A stretch of 64,000 bases of DNA from positions 372,001-436,000 of the forward strand of contig NZ_JAGRQH010000001.1 in assembly GCF_018122595.1 (NCBI RefSeq). The letters are read 5' to 3'. Below are positions 55,258 to 62,884 of the stretch, in pieces (the stretch's first letter is position 1; each line of letters opens with the position of its first letter). Origin of the DNA: Neokomagataea anthophila. GTDB taxonomy: Bacteria > Pseudomonadota > Alphaproteobacteria > Acetobacterales > Acetobacteraceae. The position numbers and the translations under genes were made by a program. The notes under the pieces are model-generated. The model saw only the letters and a list, made by a program, of their open reading frames with translations, ran no database searches and was not told the origin of the DNA.

Positions 55258-55587
55258 TCAAGAGCGCCCCCAACCCGGCGGTGGCGTATGAGGGGACACA
55301 CCACCTTGAGGACCAAACCCACCTTGCCCCGGCAGAACAGGCGGAACCCGATGCACCCGCCCAGGCATCGTCAACGCCATATACAGCGCAATGAACCAAC
55401 CGAAAAACGTCCACCCCACCAATAAATTCGTAATGCACACAAGACCGACATAATCAGAGCGCCGGTTCAGCGCGATAATTGATGGTAAAAAATAGAACCC
55501 CAAACTCAATATCGGCAGAATAACAAAAAAGAAGATTAAAAGCACAATACCGTCATGATTTGCATGGTAATAATAATGATAATCCAT
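55258..55587 (-). CDS. Superinfection immunity-family membrane protein
   Basis: 109 residues. There are two helices: GIVLLIFFFVILPILSLGFYFLPSIIAL and CITNLLVGWTFFGWFIALYMAL. The pattern 'LPSIIALNRR' followed by 'NLLVGWTFFGWFIALYMAL' is the Imm_superinfect (PF14373-type) core found in T4 Imm and in many chromosomal proteins of unknown role. A His/Tyr-rich N-terminus (MDYHYYYHANHDG) and a Gly/Pro-rich C-terminal tail flank it. In bacteria it is not necessarily antiphage. The gene lies just downstream of flgA on the same strand (64 bases). Confidence 0.72.
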   Translation of the reverse strand: MDYHYYYHANHDGIVLLIFFFVILPILSLGFYFLPSIIALNRRSDYVGLVCITNLLVGWTFFGWFIALYMALTMPGRVHRVPPVLPGQGGFGPQGGVSPHTPPPGWGRS

Positions 55588-55651
55588 AATTCATCCCCAA
55601 ATTCTATAACGTCAATTGGGACATATTTTTTAAGACCACGTCAATCAAAAC

Positions 55652-56638
55652 TCACAAGGTCGGCAACATCACTGGCCCCTCATGCGACCGCGTGCCCGCG
55701 GCTAAAGGTGTTGCTCCTTCCAACACATCGACCGCACTTCGTCCCATCACCCGGCCCGTTAAAATCATCTGGCTCGCTGCATTATAGACATGCACCATGT
55801 CTCCCTTGCCGCCACCTTCCAAAACCGTTCCAGATACCGTCACATTCACATTAGGGCCACGATAAGTCACCACCACAGGCGAACCACGATGCACCATCTG
55901 CGGCCGCACCAACTGAGCGGTACTCAGCACTGCTCCTGCGTGCTCACTATTCCGTACCATTAACCCAATAGCTGCATCTTCCGACGCCAATGCGTCTTCC
56001 GGTACCTCACTAAACGGCACCAGCCCCATCGTCACATCTTCAGCTAAGAGGGTTTCTCCCGCCCGTACCGAACGCCGCAAAATAACAGTACGTATATTCG
56101 CCTGCACCTTGCCCGAAACCGTCAGAACAGTCCCCTGCGTTCCTGCATAGCCGGGAACACGAAAACGCGCCGTAAAATGCTCCCCTCGCCCCGGATGCTC
56201 CAACCGTATCAAAACAAGCGGTTCCTGATCCTCCACAGGTACAGGAATTGGCTTAAAATTCTCTAGCGCGACGTCAATTTCTGCATGTTCCGGTAAAATC
56301 AATGCCTGCTGGACCACCGGCAACACATCATCCTCCGTTACCCACCGCGCAGCGTGTGTTAATGTTACAGAAACAGAGGGAGAAGCATCCGGCCAGTCCA
56401 CAGCAAACTGTGCCGCAATTGCCGTTAACTGATCACCGCCAACTGTATAATGCTGACCTAAAGCCGGAGCATCGCCAATTTCCACATCTTGCCCAGGGTT
56501 TAAGCCCGCAAAAAGATCCGAAAGACGAATACGCTCATGCTCAATATTAGCCGATGGCCGTAACGTCGCCGCCTGAACTTGCCCCATGAAGAGCAGCAGC
56601 ACCAACCACATCACATGAAGCTGACGCCGCAGCATCAT
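55652..56638 (-). CDS. flgA: Flagellar basal body P-ring formation chaperone FlgA
   Basis: 328 residues; ATG 56638 overlaps the flgG stop (TAATG). The signal peptide (HVMWLVLLLFMGQVQA) precedes an N-terminal domain and a SAF-domain region with VILRRSVRAGETLLAEDVTMGLVP and the C-terminal barrel VVVTYRGPNVNVTVSGTVLEGGGKGDMVHVYNAASQMILTGRV. It assists FlgI assembly into the P-ring in the periplasm. It is longer than E. coli FlgA (about 220), as in other Alphaproteobacteria. Coupled to flgG and flgF. Confidence 0.92.
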   Translation of the reverse strand: MMLRRQLHVMWLVLLLFMGQVQAATLRPSANIEHERIRLSDLFAGLNPGQDVEIGDAPALGQHYTVGGDQLTAIAAQFAVDWPDASPSVSVTLTHAARWVTEDDVLPVVQQALILPEHAEIDVALENFKPIPVPVEDQEPLVLIRLEHPGRGEHFTARFRVPGYAGTQGTVLTVSGKVQANIRTVILRRSVRAGETLLAEDVTMGLVPFSEVPEDALASEDAAIGLMVRNSEHAGAVLSTAQLVRPQMVHRGSPVVVTYRGPNVNVTVSGTVLEGGGKGDMVHVYNAASQMILTGRVMGRSAVDVLEGATPLAAGTRSHEGPVMLPTL

Positions 56639-57429
56639 TAGCGGCCACCCAAATTATTCAACGTCTGCATCATGTCATCAGAAGACGTAATCACTTTACT
56701 ATTCATCTCATACGCCCGCTGCGCCGTAATCAAATCTGTAATTTCAGACACTACATTCACATTTGATTTTTCAACATAACCCTGCATCACACCGCCATAA
56801 CCCGTCGTATTAGGCGTACCAACTTGTGCATCACCAGATGCCGCGGTCTGAGTTAGTAAGTTTTGGCCCATCGCGGCCAAACCATTTTCATTCGCAAATG
56901 TCGCAAGCTGTAACTGTCCAACAACCGTTGCCGTATTCTGCCCCGCCACCGTGACACTCACCTGACCAGACTGATCAATACTCACGCTCTGCGCGTTTGA
57001 TGGAATCGTAATCCCCGGATTAACCGCATAGCCATCTGCCGTGACCAACGCGCCGTTACTATCCATGGAGAGCGTTCCATCACGCGTATAGGCCATCTGC
57101 CCCGATGGAAGCTGCACTTGAAAATACCCACGCCCCTGCACCGCGAGATCCAGCGAATTACTCGTCTGCTCCAAACTACCCTGATCATTAATCCGGTAAA
57201 TCGCCGCCGTCTTCACCCCCAACCCAACCTGCGCGCCAGAAGGAACGGTGGTGCCTGAATCAGAAGACGTCGTGCCAACACGCCGCAAATCTTGATACAT
57301 CAAGTCCTGAAATTCAGCGCGCGCACGCTTATAGCCCGTCGTACTCATATTCGCGATATTGTTGGAAATCGTTTCAACATTGGTCTGCTGGGCCTGCATC
57401 CCGGTGCCGGCAATATCAAGAGAACGCAT
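56638..57429 (-). CDS. flgG: Flagellar distal rod protein FlgG
   Basis: 263 residues, normal. The N-terminal flagellar rod motif NVETISNNIANMSTTGYKRARAEFQDLMYQ and the C-terminal coiled-coil EITDLITAQRAYEMNSKVITSSDDMMQ are the classic pair that packs in the rod core. The middle holds the 'QGRGYFQVQLPSGQMAYTRDGTL' block. It forms the distal rod. It starts 31 bases after the flgF stop, and its own stop overlaps flgA. Confidence 0.96.
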   Translation of the reverse strand: MRSLDIAGTGMQAQQTNVETISNNIANMSTTGYKRARAEFQDLMYQDLRRVGTTSSDSGTTVPSGAQVGLGVKTAAIYRINDQGSLEQTSNSLDLAVQGRGYFQVQLPSGQMAYTRDGTLSMDSNGALVTADGYAVNPGITIPSNAQSVSIDQSGQVSVTVAGQNTATVVGQLQLATFANENGLAAMGQNLLTQTAASGDAQVGTPNTTGYGGVMQGYVEKSNVNVVSEITDLITAQRAYEMNSKVITSSDDMMQTLNNLGGR

Positions 57430-57460
57430 CAGGTCTCAATCCTTCATTTAAACATGAAAA

Positions 57461-58219
57461 TCAGGCTGAAACCTGAACAATTTTATCGATGGCATTTTGC
57501 TGGCGCGTCGCTTCCGCATTCACAAATTGCGCCATGAACTGAAAATTCCGCTGTATATCCAACATCTTGGTCACTTCGCTCATCATCTGAACGTTGCTCC
57601 CCTCAAGCATCCCTTGCGCCATATGCGGTTGCTGAACCGCTTGCGTCGGCTGATCTGTCATAAACAGATGACCACCCTGTGCTTTCAACGCATTTTCATC
57701 CGCTACCGACACAACGGCGATATGCGCTTGGTCACCACTTTCTGTTGATAAAATACCATCGCTCGAAATGCTGATTTTCTGGTCACCTTGTGGGATTTTC
57801 ACAGGCTGCCCGGCGGTATCCAAAAGCGCATTACCGCTCTCATCCACAATCGTACCATCTGCCTGCTGCTCAAAACGGCCCGCACGCGTCAAACGCACGC
57901 CATCCGGCGTACGCAACTGGAAATACCCCTGCCCACCCAGCGCAACATCCAACGGATTTCCCGTTTGCTGTAAATCACCCTGCTGCACATCACGATACGT
58001 CGCACGATCTTGCGTGTAGGCCTGCGTTTCCGCGCCATTCGGCTGCTGTCCGGCATGTTGATGTGAGAGATAATCACTGAACAAAACGTCTTCGCGCTTA
58101 AAGCCAACGGTCGACGCATTCGCCATATTTGTTGCAATGACAGACATCGCACGCTGCTGCGCGTCCATCTTCGATAACGCGATATACGTCGTATTTTCCA
58201 AGACCCAAGACTCCGCCAC
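57461..58219 (-). CDS. flgF: Flagellar basal-body rod protein FlgF
   Basis: 252 residues. The first 45 carry MSVIATNMANASTVGFKRED (rod motif) and the last helix EVTKMLDIQRNFQFMAQFVNAEATRQ. The LGGQGYFQLRTPDGVRLTRAGRF block lies in the middle. It forms part of the proximal rod. First gene of flgF-flgG-flgA, a short flagellar unit split from the remaining flagellar genes, which are not in the window. Confidence 0.94.
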   Translation of the reverse strand: MAESWVLENTTYIALSKMDAQQRAMSVIATNMANASTVGFKREDVLFSDYLSHQHAGQQPNGAETQAYTQDRATYRDVQQGDLQQTGNPLDVALGGQGYFQLRTPDGVRLTRAGRFEQQADGTIVDESGNALLDTAGQPVKIPQGDQKISISSDGILSTESGDQAHIAVVSVADENALKAQGGHLFMTDQPTQAVQQPHMAQGMLEGSNVQMMSEVTKMLDIQRNFQFMAQFVNAEATRQQNAIDKIVQVSA

Positions 58220-58264
58220 GCTCCAAGCACGCCAAGAGTAGGGTCAATATACTTGCTAAATCGT

Positions 58265-58301
58265 TAAAAATTGGAGGGTAGAACCCCGCAGCGCTCTACC
58301 C
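58265..58301 (-). terminator. Intrinsic terminator of the RidA gene
   Basis: GGGTAGA (58276-58282) / TCTACCC (58295-58301), 12-base loop. On the minus strand it is followed by TCCAATTTTTAAC. It is 14 bases past the RidA stop and separates it from flgF. Confidence 0.72.
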
Positions 58302-58314
58302 ATCTTCGTCAAAA

Positions 58315-58785
58315 TCAATCGACTTCGAACAAAGCTTCCACCTCAACAGGGGCATTCAGCGGCAAACTTGGCACACCAATGGTCGAACGCGCATGACGGC
58401 CCGCATCACCAAAGACCTCAACCGCCAGATCAGACGCACCATTCATCACAACAGCATGCGTCACAAAGTCCGGCGTGCATGCAATGAACCCACCCAAGCG
58501 CACAACTTTACGCACACGGGACAAATCACCACCCAAAGCAGCCTTCACTTGTGCAATCACATTAACCAAACACGCCTTGGCACATGCCACGCCCGTTTCA
58601 GCGTCAACATCACCACCGAGCTTACCGGTAGCAAGGAGCTTACCGTCAACCAATGGCAACTGGCCGGACACAACCAGCGTATTCCCCGTACGGGTCACAG
58701 CCAAATAATTAGCAACAGGCGCAGCTGCTTCCGGCAGCGTAATCCCTAAAGCAGCAAGGCGGTCTTCGTAGTTCACATCAGCCAT
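58315..58785 (-). CDS. RidA/YjgF-family protein
   Basis: 156 residues from ATG 58785 (MADVNYEDR), with AAAGGA 10 bases upstream; the ATG at 58794 lies too close to that site. The trimeric RidA fold is recognisable by NTLVVSGQLPLVDGKLLATGKLG, the central ACLVNVIAQVKAALGGDLSRVRKVVRLGGFI and the C-terminal HARSTIGVPSLPLNAPVEVEALFEV. RidA proteins deaminate reactive enamines and imines, but this longer form with a modified C-terminus belongs to a less studied subgroup (YjgH/Rid-type), so activity is not assured. It lies 67 bases downstream of the ClC gene on the same strand. Confidence 0.88.
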   Translation of the reverse strand: MADVNYEDRLAALGITLPEAAAPVANYLAVTRTGNTLVVSGQLPLVDGKLLATGKLGGDVDAETGVACAKACLVNVIAQVKAALGGDLSRVRKVVRLGGFIACTPDFVTHAVVMNGASDLAVEVFGDAGRHARSTIGVPSLPLNAPVEVEALFEVD

Positions 58786-58852
58786 GTCGGTCATATCCTT
58801 TGAAAAAGTACCACCTCTAGTTTGGAACGTTCCCGCAACACTGCCAAGAGCC

Positions 58853-60625
58853 TTACGTCGGGAAAGACTCCTCTCCCGCCAAAGACCGCCGACTACGCTC
58901 CAATTCCTCAGCATAACGCCGCAAGGCATGCTGCTCCGTTAGGAGGCCCACAACCTTGCGTGACATCACATCATCCACCACAACCAACGCATCAGCCTCA
59001 GCCTGCGTAAAAAGCTCAATCGCCTCACGCACATTCATGAGAGGCGTCAAAACATCCCCCCCATGCTGCGCCAACATCTCCAGCGTTTGTCCACGTGTAC
59101 CATCAGCCAAATGCAAATCCGCGATCCCAAGAACCCCAGCATACCGCCCGGCATCATCCAGCAGGATAACCCGCTGCCCGGACCCCGGAGCGAGTACTTT
59201 CTGCGCCCGTGCTACCGATGTGCGTAAAGGTAAACTCCGCGGGACAGGCCGCATCATACGCCGCACATCCAAAGACCGTATCCACCCCACATCCACGGCC
59301 GAACGGATCGATTCACCACGCAAATGAAAACGCCACGTCGCAAAGCTATATCCAAACAGCCGCCGTACCGTCAGAAGCGATATAATCGCCGCCACAAAGG
59401 TAGCGCCGCTGAAAACCGCACTCCCCGTCATTTCCAACGCCAAACACACCATGGTCATCGGGCTTCCAATCACCGCAACAGCCATGGCGCTCATCCCGAC
59501 CAAAGCTGCAAGAACCATACTGCCCGGTGCCACGCCCAGCGGGGTCAAAAATACCGTGTAAACCGTTCCCGCTAACGTCCCCAAATACAGAGAGGCAAAG
59601 AACAACCCACCTCGAAAGCCCGAACCAATACTCAAGGCCGACGCCACAGCTTTTAAGAGCAACAACCCCGCCGCCATACGCGGCGTAAAATCACCGGATA
59701 AAACACGACGCATCGCTTCATGCCCGGACGACAGAACTGATGGATGAATCACCGCCAAGCCACTCACCGCCAAACCACCCAATGCAGGGCGCCCCCAACC
59801 CGGCACAGGCAAACGCCGAAACACCTTCTCCACCTGCGTAACACTAAACATCACAGCAATCGCCGTCAGCGCAGACAGAACACTAATCAACACCACGCCA
59901 ATACCAGCATTCCAATCCAACGGACCGATCGACAACGGCGGCAGCGCCATCGGGTTGTGATGCAAAACATGCGCTACACCCACACCCGCCAAAGCCGCAG
60001 CCGCAACCGGCGGCAGACTCGCCAATGTGTACGAGCCTATAACCAGTTCGAACGCATAAAACGCACCCGTCACAGGCGCATTAAACGCAGCACCAATAGC
60101 CGCACCCGCACCCGCGCCGACTAAAACACGCAAGTCATCCCGCCGCACACGAAAAGCACGCCCTGCCCAAGACGCACAGGCAGAGCCAATCTGCGTAAAC
60201 CCGGCCTCCAACCCAATGGATGCACCCGAGCCATTTGATAAAATCGTCTGCCCCACCACCACAAGACTATCCCGCAGTGACATCCGGCCACCATGCAGCG
60301 CATTCGCCTCGATCGGGTCAACAGGCTGCCGTGGCACAAAAACCGCCGCCACAACCCCAAATACACCAACCGCCAATCCGCCCAGCGTCAGCGCCAACAC
60401 CGTCCGCCAAACAGAAAGGTGATCTAACCCTGAAAGATGCCCCGTGGGGGTATAGGCCACCCCATACAACCAACGATGCAGCATCAACGTCACCGTTGAA
60501 ATACCAATCACCCACAACGCCGCCACACCGCCTAAGATGGCCGATAACAGAGTGAGCCAGATTTCATCGGCTCGCACCCATGAACGCAGCCAAACAGGCG
60601 CTAAGAAAGAGCGCGGCTCACGCAT
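58853..60625 (-). CDS. ClC-type chloride channel/transporter with C-terminal CBS pair
   Basis: 590 residues from ATG 60625 (MREPRSFLAPVW). The ClC core (about 15-440) has ten or more helices; CBS domains follow (about 455-575; VRRMMRPVPRSLPLRTSVARAQ and VLTPLMNVREAIELFTQAEADALVVVD). The filter motifs diverge: GSGxP/GREGP are replaced by 'SGASIGLEAGFTQIGS', which keeps the gating-type Glu but not the flanking GR.GP, and GxFxP reads GGLFFASLYLG. It may move Cl-, fluoride or another anion; ion and mechanism cannot be read from sequence. It is upstream of RidA and divergent from the alpha/beta hydrolase. Confidence 0.85.
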   Translation of the reverse strand: MREPRSFLAPVWLRSWVRADEIWLTLLSAILGGVAALWVIGISTVTLMLHRWLYGVAYTPTGHLSGLDHLSVWRTVLALTLGGLAVGVFGVVAAVFVPRQPVDPIEANALHGGRMSLRDSLVVVGQTILSNGSGASIGLEAGFTQIGSACASWAGRAFRVRRDDLRVLVGAGAGAAIGAAFNAPVTGAFYAFELVIGSYTLASLPPVAAAALAGVGVAHVLHHNPMALPPLSIGPLDWNAGIGVVLISVLSALTAIAVMFSVTQVEKVFRRLPVPGWGRPALGGLAVSGLAVIHPSVLSSGHEAMRRVLSGDFTPRMAAGLLLLKAVASALSIGSGFRGGLFFASLYLGTLAGTVYTVFLTPLGVAPGSMVLAALVGMSAMAVAVIGSPMTMVCLALEMTGSAVFSGATFVAAIISLLTVRRLFGYSFATWRFHLRGESIRSAVDVGWIRSLDVRRMMRPVPRSLPLRTSVARAQKVLAPGSGQRVILLDDAGRYAGVLGIADLHLADGTRGQTLEMLAQHGGDVLTPLMNVREAIELFTQAEADALVVVDDVMSRKVVGLLTEQHALRRYAEELERSRRSLAGEESFPT

Positions 60626-60775
60626 AATCGAACACCAAAAACACGGCTGCCTATCCCTTTCGTACCCCAATTATTTTAGGGTGCTAGACAAGGACGCCCC
60701 TCATGGGCAGGAATATCCTTACTGTTTGGCGGTTCATTCACCATCAATCAACTCTTCTCTCTGGAAGGTGCACTC

Positions 60776-61558
60776 ATGCAACTGCACGTCATTGAACGAA
60801 CCGAAGGCGAAACCCCCACAGAAGAGCGGCCCGCCATTGTTTTTCTACATGGCTTGTTCGGACGTGCCCGTAATCTCGGCTTTCTCCAACGCGCCACCGC
60901 CAGCAATTTTCGCACTATCGCGCCAGATCTGCGCAATCACGGTGACAGCCCTCATGGCCCCGCATCCTACAGCGCCATGGCCGAAGATGTGCTCGAAACA
61001 CTCAGCGCGCATCACATTAACCGCTTTGCACTTGTCGGGCACTCCATGGGCGGCAAAGTCGCCATGCATCTCGCGCTAAAACACCCAGACCGTGTTAGCC
61101 GCCTCCTCGTAGCGGATATGGCTCCTGCCCCCACACGCCACGGTCAAAGCGCTATGATCGAACGCCTCAAAACCCTCACCTTCCCCCCAACGCTAGACCG
61201 TAAAGAGGCACTCGCTCTTCTAGACCCCATCACCGGAAGCCGCGCCGTTTCCGAACTCATGGGACAAAATCTTCGCTTAGGCGATCAACCCGGCTGGGCG
61301 ATTGGATTTGATGAACTCGCAGATGCCATTACCCATATTGAAGGCTGGGAAGCTCCACAAACCCTCCCTTATGAGGGCCCCACCCTCTTCTTACGCGGTG
61401 AACTCTCCCCCTACGTCCAAGAATCCCACCACCCCACTATCCACGCTCTTTTCCCCCAAGCACAGATTGAAACCCTGCCCAATGCCGGACATTGGCTCCA
61501 TGTAGACCAACCTAAAGGCTTTCTCGCACAGATGACTCCTTTTCTTTCGGCTCAATAG
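60776..61558 (+). CDS. Alpha/beta hydrolase (YbfF-like esterase)
   Basis: 260 residues. The hydrolase motifs are complete: the oxyanion strand VFLHGLFGRARN, DLRNHGDSPHG, nucleophile GHSMGGKVAM (Ser), the acid in the GELSPYV region, and the catalytic His GHWLHVDQP. It resembles the YbfF group of bacterial esterases with broad acyl substrates; the natural substrate is unknown. Starts at ATG 60776 with GGAAGG 6-7 bases upstream. The 207 bases to the next gene hold a 7-bp GC-rich hairpin at 61653 and no clear gene. Confidence 0.92.
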   Translation: MQLHVIERTEGETPTEERPAIVFLHGLFGRARNLGFLQRATASNFRTIAPDLRNHGDSPHGPASYSAMAEDVLETLSAHHINRFALVGHSMGGKVAMHLALKHPDRVSRLLVADMAPAPTRHGQSAMIERLKTLTFPPTLDRKEALALLDPITGSRAVSELMGQNLRLGDQPGWAIGFDELADAITHIEGWEAPQTLPYEGPTLFLRGELSPYVQESHHPTIHALFPQAQIETLPNAGHWLHVDQPKGFLAQMTPFLSAQ

Positions 61559-61652
61559 GCACCAACAAACACACAACAAAACAGGTTTCGGGCTTTCTTG
61601 ATTCCCTAAGACCTGTCTATGATACCGTGTGATCCGACGTGAATTTTCCGCA

Positions 61653-61669
61653 CGGCCTTCCCAAGGCCG
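61653..61669. repeat. GC-rich hairpin downstream of the hydrolase gene
   Basis: CGGCCTT (61653-61659) / AAGGCCG (61663-61669), 3-base loop. There is no T-tract. It sits 95 bases past the hydrolase stop, in the gap before the TonB-type gene. Confidence 0.4.
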
Positions 61670-61765
61670 CACAGTAAACCTGACCGCACCAGCACCCGCT
61701 CAGTCCCTCCCACAACGGGAGAGGCTGACATCTGGCCGGACGCAACACACACGCCGCCAACCTGC

Positions 61766-62884
61766 ATGATCCGCCGTATCCCGCATGCTTCCCAACGCGA
61801 TGAGCGCCAAGAACCCCAGTTCTTCGCCGCTCCACGCCTCAAAACGGCCACAGCACGCCGTGCCGCCCCGACAACTGGGACACGGGAACGCCTGCGCGAT
61901 TATGCCGCCCCCAGCACCCCCGTCCGTTCCGTCCTTACCCCTATGGAACGACGGCAGGTTTTCATCGAAGCTGGCCCCCTCGGCCCATTCTGCTTTTCAG
62001 CCTTATTGCATGGCGCGCTCTTAACGCTCCTTTTATGGCCGCACCAACAACTCTCCGGCGGCGCCACGGGTGCAGAACCGCAGGTCGAAATGGTTTTTGA
62101 CCAACCCCCTACCAAACACAGCATGCAAGGCCCACGCTCGCAGGATCAAGGCGGCGGTCAGCCGGCTCAAAACACGCAAACCCCCTCACCACAGCCACCT
62201 TCTGAAGCCAATTCAGACAGTGCTGAATCTGCACCATCCACAGTCGTACCCACCCCAGATCAGCCCTCCGCACCGCCATTAGAGCAAGATCACTCCGCAG
62301 AACTCACCCAAACACCACCAACCACTGCACCCGTCACACCGGGGCATTCCCCCAGCGCTCAAGCACACACGCAGCGCGGCCACCAACATCACCGCCAGAC
62401 AACATCCAGCAGCGCGACCAGTAATCCCTTCGCACACCCCATGGATCTCAGCTTTAACGAGCAACCCTCACCCCGCCCACGCCATCGCGGCCGCCCCGCA
62501 GGCTCCGGCGGCCCCATCGATATGTCCCTCGGCCCGCTAAGCATGAACGGGCAAATCAATGCGCCCTTCAAAACCAAAACCTCCATCCGTGGCGTCAGTG
62601 AAGATTATGCCGGTGAAATCGATCGCTGGATCAAAGCCCATATCTATTACCCAGAAGAGGCCGCCCGTAACGGCGAAGACGGCGCTACCTCCGTCCACGT
62701 CGTCCTAGATCGGTACGGACGCGTCAAAACCGTGCGCCTCATCGGATCATCCGGCTCATACTCTTTAGATGCGGGCCTTACGAGCACCTTCCAAGGCTCC
62801 CACTTGCCTCCTCCTCCGCCAGACATGAAGGGCGATCACTTCGAATTCGACATGACCCTGAATTACATCCTCATCCGTCAATGA
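61766..62884 (+). CDS. TonB-family energy transducer
   Basis: 372 residues if it starts at ATG 61766. The N-terminus is Arg-rich and cytoplasmic (about 60 residues), then one transmembrane helix (FCFSALLHGALLTLLLWP), a long periplasmic Pro/Gln/Thr-rich stalk and the C-terminal TonB fold. That fold shows IYYPEEAARNGEDGATSVHVVLDRYGRVKTVRLIGSSGS (the YP...G.v.v...G.v....S motif) at about 293-335. It transmits proton-motive force from ExbBD to TonB-dependent receptors. An ATG 61943 start would remove the Arg-rich extension. Its stop overlaps the OprB-type start (ATGA), an uncommon pairing. Confidence 0.9.
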   Translation: MIRRIPHASQRDERQEPQFFAAPRLKTATARRAAPTTGTRERLRDYAAPSTPVRSVLTPMERRQVFIEAGPLGPFCFSALLHGALLTLLLWPHQQLSGGATGAEPQVEMVFDQPPTKHSMQGPRSQDQGGGQPAQNTQTPSPQPPSEANSDSAESAPSTVVPTPDQPSAPPLEQDHSAELTQTPPTTAPVTPGHSPSAQAHTQRGHQHHRQTTSSSATSNPFAHPMDLSFNEQPSPRPRHRGRPAGSGGPIDMSLGPLSMNGQINAPFKTKTSIRGVSEDYAGEIDRWIKAHIYYPEEAARNGEDGATSVHVVLDRYGRVKTVRLIGSSGSYSLDAGLTSTFQGSHLPPPPPDMKGDHFEFDMTLNYILIRQ

